Origin: Lachnospiraceae bacterium
GTDB lineage: Bacteria > Bacillota > Clostridia > Lachnospirales > Lachnospiraceae
DNA: 64,000 bases
Assembly (NCBI GenBank): GCA_910574965.1
Contig: CAJTDB010000013.1
Span: 30,471-94,470 of the forward strand
Reading direction: 5' to 3'
In this document: piece after piece, positions 60,189 to 64,000 of the stretch
Numbering within the stretch: position 1 is the stretch's first letter
Layout: the number at the start of each line of letters is the position of its first letter
Program-made: the position numbers and the translations under genes
The notes under the pieces: model-generated
Seen by the model: only the letters and a program-made list of their open reading frames with translations
Database searches by the model: none
What the model was told of the DNA's origin: nothing

Positions 60189-61121
60189 ATGCGTTTAAAT
60201 CAGTTGGAGTATTTTATTAAAGTTGTGGAATGCGGTTCCATAACGAAAGCAGCTCAGGAACTTTATCTGAGTCAACCCAGTCTCACCAAGGCGATCTCCA
60301 GTCTGGAAGCAGAGTACGATCTGAAGTTATTTGACCGCACGGCAAAAGGACTGAGTCTGACGCCGAAGGGAAGAGATTTTCTAGAATATGCGAAAGGAGT
60401 GATGGACAGTTCACAGGCACTGAATAAAACATTTGGGCAGAAAGACCCTTCGTTTATACATCGGGTGGCGATTGCCAGTCAGCAGTTTGATTTTATCTAT
60501 GATATATTGTTGTTGCTTTATCAGGAAAATACGAATGAGCGTCTCCAGATCGATCTGAAGGAAAATGATCGGGGGGAGATTGTAAAGATGGTGGAAGAGC
60601 GCAGAGCGGATATTGGGATACTGGTCGTAACAGAGCGGGATTCCAAACTGTTTAAAAGCGAGGTTCAGGGGAAAAATCTGGAAGTACACACACTGGATCA
60701 GTCGTCCACTTATGTAAGTATGGGGAAAAAATCAGCACTGTACGATCATGAAGCCATAAATGTAGAGGAGGCAGAGCGGTATCTTCATGTGGCGCTGGAT
60801 GCGGAGCAGACGCTTCGCAGAGAGCTGCGCTATAAAAATGAGCTGAAGGAAGGGCTGAACCGTGAGCACCTGATCTTCTGCAATACCATGGGAGTCTGCC
60901 GGAAATTTCTGGAAGAGACAGAGGCGCTTCTGCTGTCGCCTAAATGGGTGCTTGGTTTTTTTGAAGACACGGAAATTCGTTCTGTCCCTCTTAGGATGAA
61001 CAAAATGCCTTATCCGCAGACCAGCTATCTGGTGTGGATCAAGCGGGCAAAGGAAAGATTTCATCCATTGGAGGAGCGGTTTATGGAACTTTTAAATGAG
61101 CACTTTCGATGCAAGAAGTAA
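60189..61121 (+). CDS. LysR-family transcriptional regulator
   Basis: Regulator of 310 aa. N-terminal winged helix is canonical (MRLNQLEYFIKVVECGSITK, AAQELYLSQPSLTKAISSLE, LFDRTAKGLSLTPKG), followed by the substrate-binding domain. LysR genes usually act on a divergent neighbour, but the upstream operon here runs in the same direction, so the target is unclear. Confidence 0.93.
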   Translation: MRLNQLEYFIKVVECGSITKAAQELYLSQPSLTKAISSLEAEYDLKLFDRTAKGLSLTPKGRDFLEYAKGVMDSSQALNKTFGQKDPSFIHRVAIASQQFDFIYDILLLLYQENTNERLQIDLKENDRGEIVKMVEERRADIGILVVTERDSKLFKSEVQGKNLEVHTLDQSSTYVSMGKKSALYDHEAINVEEAERYLHVALDAEQTLRRELRYKNELKEGLNREHLIFCNTMGVCRKFLEETEALLLSPKWVLGFFEDTEIRSVPLRMNKMPYPQTSYLVWIKRAKERFHPLEERFMELLNEHFRCKK

Positions 61122-61125
61122 AATA

Positions 61126-61146
61126 CCGGCAGAAATTATCTGCCGG
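61126..61146. terminator. Bidirectional terminator between LysR and TetR genes
   Basis: CCGGCAGA-AATTA-TCTGCCGG lies between the convergent genes and overlaps the tetR 3' end. T-tract on the minus strand is ATTTTA only, so moderate strength. Confidence 0.6.
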
Positions 61147-61747
61147 CAGCGGTGTCAAAATCACTTACGATTCTGCGGATCAAGGTGTGCAGATAGGGTT
61201 TTAATTCTTCGATATCTGCAGGATCGTGGTAGAGGATGGCATTGTAGCTGACGCCTGCTACCAGTTCAATCACCAGATAAATAATGATTTCGGGACTTTG
61301 AAACTGACAGCCGGAACGGGCGATCAGTTGTTCATATAATTCCCTGGCGGATATTCCGTCAGGGGATTTTTCTTCTGTCATGGAACTGCGGAAGATTCCC
61401 CAGCTTAAATGCTTGGAGAGAAAGAACAGAAGAGACTTGTCCGTTTCTAAAGCCTGCAGGATCTCATCGGTCAAAAAAATAAACTGTTCTGAAAGTCCTG
61501 TGATCTGTGTCTCATTCAGTTTCAGACAGGCATTCCGGAATAGCTGCGTTGCCTTGGAAGAGATCAGGCGGTTGCGGATATCTGTCTTGTCTTTAAAATA
61601 CAGATAGAAAGTTCCCTTGGCAATCCCTGCCTTCGCCACAATGTCCGCGATGGATGTGTCATGAAAGCCTTTGGAAGTAAACAGTTCAAAAGCTGCGTTC
61701 AGCAGATCCCTTCTTTTATGTTCTTTTTTTATATCGATTTTTCCCAT
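61136..61747 (-). CDS. TetR-family transcriptional regulator
   Basis: Repressor of 203 aa. N-terminal helix-turn-helix (LLNAAFELFTSKGFHDTSIA, DIVAKAGIAKGTFYLYFKDK) is classical for the family; the C-terminal helical domain is variable. ATG at 61747 follows GGGGGAA. Divergent from the lipoprotein gene at 61932, whose promoter contains a TetR-style palindrome. Confidence 0.93.
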   Translation of the reverse strand: MGKIDIKKEHKRRDLLNAAFELFTSKGFHDTSIADIVAKAGIAKGTFYLYFKDKTDIRNRLISSKATQLFRNACLKLNETQITGLSEQFIFLTDEILQALETDKSLLFFLSKHLSWGIFRSSMTEEKSPDGISARELYEQLIARSGCQFQSPEIIIYLVIELVAGVSYNAILYHDPADIEELKPYLHTLIRRIVSDFDTAAGR

Positions 61748-61835
61748 GTGATCATTCCCCCATTTTCAAACGTATCGTTCTGTTTATTACTGTATCTTAT
61801 TTATTAAAAAATTGCAATGTCTTTTCATTCAAATA

Positions 61836-61864
61836 TTGACTGTTGGTCATTTTTGTGATATAAC
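61836..61864 (+). promoter_or_regulatory. Promoter with overlapping TetR-type operator
   Basis: TTGACT (61836-61841), 17 bp, TATAAC (61859-61864). TGAC-TGTTG-GTCA (61837-61849) is an inverted repeat lying over the -35, the kind bound by QacR/TetR-type repressors. The adjacent divergent TetR gene is the obvious candidate. Confidence 0.75.
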
Positions 61865-61931
61865 GTTCTAAATAAGAGATCCGAAAGCCGAAAATGGGGC
61901 GGAGGGAAGACTTCTGAGGAGGAATAAAAGG

Positions 61932-63836
61932 ATGACAATGACAAAGAAGAGAAAGAGACAGGCAGCTCTTTGCACTGCGGTTCTGGTGCTTATGACAGGC
62001 GTGTACGGGTGTGGTACGGAGGAAGCGACGGTACAGGAGATCGAAACAGGAGAGCCGGCAGTACAAAGCGAAGAGGAGCCTTCCGGGGCGGCTGTACCTG
62101 CGTCGGGAAATACAGAACAGAAAAAGGAAGAGACGGTCTATGTAAAGGCGGATGCGGACGGCTCTGTCAAAGAGATCATCGTCAGCGATATCTTGAGAAA
62201 TGCCGGGGCGCTGCCGGAATTAAAGGACCGCAGTGACCTGACCGGCATTAAAAATGTAAAAGGAAAAGAGACTTTTCAGAAAGAATCTGACGGCACGCTT
62301 ATTTGGCAGGCAGACGGAAATGACATCTGCTACCAGGGAAAGACGAAGAAGACCCTTCCGGTAGAACTGAAAGTAACCTATTATCTGGATGGGGAGGAGA
62401 TGAACCCGAAACGTATGGCCGGAAAATCCGGGCATATTAAAATTCGCTTTGACTATATCAACCATGAGACAAAGACTGTGAATATAAATGGGGAAGATCG
62501 GACGATCAGTACGCCTTTTGTAGTTGTTACGGGTCTTTTTCTGGATGAAGAGAAGTTTGTGAATGTGGAGATGGAGAATGGGAGAGTGATCTCTGACGGC
62601 AGCCGGATCATGGCAGGGGGGATGACAGTTCCAGGACTTTCTGCCAGCATCGCTCTTTCGGAAGTGGAGAATATGGACGATCTGGATCTCCCGGAGTATC
62701 TGGAGCTGACTGCCTATACGACGGATTTTGAACTGCCTTTTACTATGACGGCCATTACTTCTGATTTCTCGGAAGAGATCGATCTGGACGACTTAGAACA
62801 GTACGAGGATCTGAAAGATGATATGCAGGAGCTAAAAGATGCTTCTGTGGAACTGGTGGACGGAACCCATGAATTGGTGGACGGAGTGCAGGAACTAAAA
62901 GATGGTTCTGAAGAACTGTATGACGGCGCCGTGGAACTGGACGACGGAGCGAAAAAAATCCACGATGGGGCGGTACAACTGGACAACGGAGCTTTTGAGA
63001 TTCAGGACGGTGCGGTAGATCTGAAAGAAGCACTGAAGCAGTTTAACGCCGGCCTTGACACGCTGGCAGCTCCTATGTCCAATGCAGACGGGAACGGCAA
63101 GGATATCGCGGCTGTGGCGGCAGAACTGTCTGCAGGAGTGGATCAGGTGGTGGACCAGGTGCTTGGGAGCATGGTGGATCAGGTCAATGCGATGGCGGGA
63201 AGCTACGGACTTTCTTTTGGGAGCGTGGATGAGTTTCTGGCCTTCGATGCAGACAGTCTTGCAGGAACGCTGGAAGGTGCGGTACAGGCGGGTCAGATGA
63301 CGGAAGAGGAGGCAGCAGGGCTGATTCAGATGATAAAGGGAACCCAGGCGCAGCTAAAGGAGTCCTATACGTCCCTCATGACCTTAAAAGGCGGCATGTC
63401 CGGCCTGTCCGCCGGCATCGGTCAAATCTATAGCGGTGTGACTACGCAGCTTCAGCCTGCAGCCTCTCAGATTCTGGATGGTTCCCGCAAACTGCTTGAA
63501 GGGACAAAGGAGCTGAAAGAAGGAACGGAAGAACTCGTAGACGGCAGTGCGGAACTAAAGGACGGCACGGCTGAACTTTTAGACGGTACTGTGGAACTGA
63601 AAGACGGCGTACAAGAGCTCTATGATGGCAGTATTGAGCTTCGGGACGGCATGGAAGAGTTCGACCGGGACGGGATCCAGAAGCTTTACGACATGGTCTG
63701 CGGTGACATGCAGAAAGTCCTTGACCGCGCCAGAGCCGCTGCAGATCAGGGGGAAGCCTACCAGACGTTCACGCAGCTTGCCCCCGGCATGAAAGGAAGC
63801 GTTAAATTCCTTATTGAAACCGAAGCAATAGATTAG
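61932..63836 (+). CDS. Lipoprotein with Leu-x-x-Gly heptad repeats (YhgE/MmpL-associated type)
   Basis: Exported protein of 634 aa. Signal peptide with lipobox (VYGC, cysteine about 27), a beta-rich N-terminal part (about 60-280), then long runs of ELxDGxxEL repeats (about 285-360 and 510-600) flanking a central helical part. Such repeats form extended coiled rods in YhgE/Pip-type exporters and in secreted partners of MMPL transporters. ATG follows GAGGAGG. No transmembrane permease follows within the window; one may begin beyond it. TetR control suggests response to a toxic or membrane-active compound (inference). Confidence 0.8.
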   Translation: MTMTKKRKRQAALCTAVLVLMTGVYGCGTEEATVQEIETGEPAVQSEEEPSGAAVPASGNTEQKKEETVYVKADADGSVKEIIVSDILRNAGALPELKDRSDLTGIKNVKGKETFQKESDGTLIWQADGNDICYQGKTKKTLPVELKVTYYLDGEEMNPKRMAGKSGHIKIRFDYINHETKTVNINGEDRTISTPFVVVTGLFLDEEKFVNVEMENGRVISDGSRIMAGGMTVPGLSASIALSEVENMDDLDLPEYLELTAYTTDFELPFTMTAITSDFSEEIDLDDLEQYEDLKDDMQELKDASVELVDGTHELVDGVQELKDGSEELYDGAVELDDGAKKIHDGAVQLDNGAFEIQDGAVDLKEALKQFNAGLDTLAAPMSNADGNGKDIAAVAAELSAGVDQVVDQVLGSMVDQVNAMAGSYGLSFGSVDEFLAFDADSLAGTLEGAVQAGQMTEEEAAGLIQMIKGTQAQLKESYTSLMTLKGGMSGLSAGIGQIYSGVTTQLQPAASQILDGSRKLLEGTKELKEGTEELVDGSAELKDGTAELLDGTVELKDGVQELYDGSIELRDGMEEFDRDGIQKLYDMVCGDMQKVLDRARAAADQGEAYQTFTQLAPGMKGSVKFLIETEAID

Positions 63837-63903
63837 AGGATCGATTTGACTCCCATTCCTTTCCCGGCATATAATCTCGTTTTTGACACTTAAAGAATCA
63901 AGT

Positions 63904-63944
63904 AAGTGCCACAATCCCTCATAAATACTGGGACGGTGGCACTT
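63904..63944 (+). terminator. Hairpin near the right window edge
   Basis: AAGTGCCAC..TCCC pairs with GGGA..GTGGCACTT, followed by TATGCT. Probably ends the lipoprotein transcript, although the T-tract is short. Nothing else is visible between 63837 and 64000. Confidence 0.5.
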
Positions 63945-64000
63945 TATGCTGTATGCATGAAATATAGTAATGTTTTATCTTCGCTTACTTTTTTTCTGAA

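Overview
This window looks like chromosomal DNA of a Gram-positive, obligately fermentative member of the Bacillota, class Clostridia, most like a gut Lachnospiraceae. The signs are a V/A-type ATPase operon with subunit order I-K-E-C-F-A-B-D, strong AGGAGG ribosome binding sites, class C sortases with LPXTG-type surface proteins, a TRAP/Uxu hexuronate locus and GntR, LysR and TetR regulators. The assignment is inferred from gene content only. No rRNA, tRNA, CRISPR array or insertion sequence was seen.

Layout. (1) 1-8424: V-type ATPase operon, cut at its 5' end, closed by a bidirectional terminator. (2) 8454-9850: a 1.4 kb segment bounded by 38-bp inverted repeats that contain tyrosine-recombinase core sites. 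It encodes its own tyrosine recombinase and carries a strong promoter that now points left, away from the surface genes. Inversion would aim it at the next operon. (3) 9896-11622: a small uncharacterised protein and a SARP-like (winged helix plus BTAD) regulator. (4) 11644-14321: ECF sigma factor, membrane partner, degenerate GGDEF protein and signal peptidase I. (5) 14461-28559: surface-fibre operon 1, started by a promoter with SARP-type direct repeats (11-bp period, 8 bp from the -10). It encodes a small protein, a giant tip adhesin, a major pilin, two class C sortases, five secreted or membrane-linked proteins and a SipW-type signal peptidase. (6) 28572-46035: a colinear second copy (relic recombination site, small protein, second SARP-like regulator, same operator architecture, surface-fibre operon 2). 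(7) 46069-52323 (minus): TRAP transporter plus mannonate dehydratase (uxuA) and fructuronate reductase (uxuB). (8) 52598-61747: two zinc-dependent polyol/sugar-acid dehydrogenases, two GntR regulators, a GlpA-like/FAD-oxidoreductase/DUF1667 trio, LysR and TetR regulators. (9) 61932-63836: lipoprotein with Leu-x-x-Gly heptad repeats under a TetR-type operator.

How it fits together. The most striking part is a regulatory cascade read from sequence: site-specific inversion, then promoter orientation, then SARP-like activator, then a direct-repeat operator, then a composite sortase-pilus/SipW fibre operon. The whole cascade downstream of the switch is duplicated. The second copy retains only one diverged recombination site, whose arms have changed in a compensatory way.

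A second theme is a family of roughly 100-bp imperfect palindromes. They lie between genes of operons, usually in tandem, with variable but self-complementary arms and a shared 3' end (GGAACTTTAATAGGAGG-like) that runs directly into the next ribosome binding site. They occur in the V-ATPase, pilus, TRAP and dehydrogenase operons, and one copy supplies the C-terminus and stop codon of a SipW gene.
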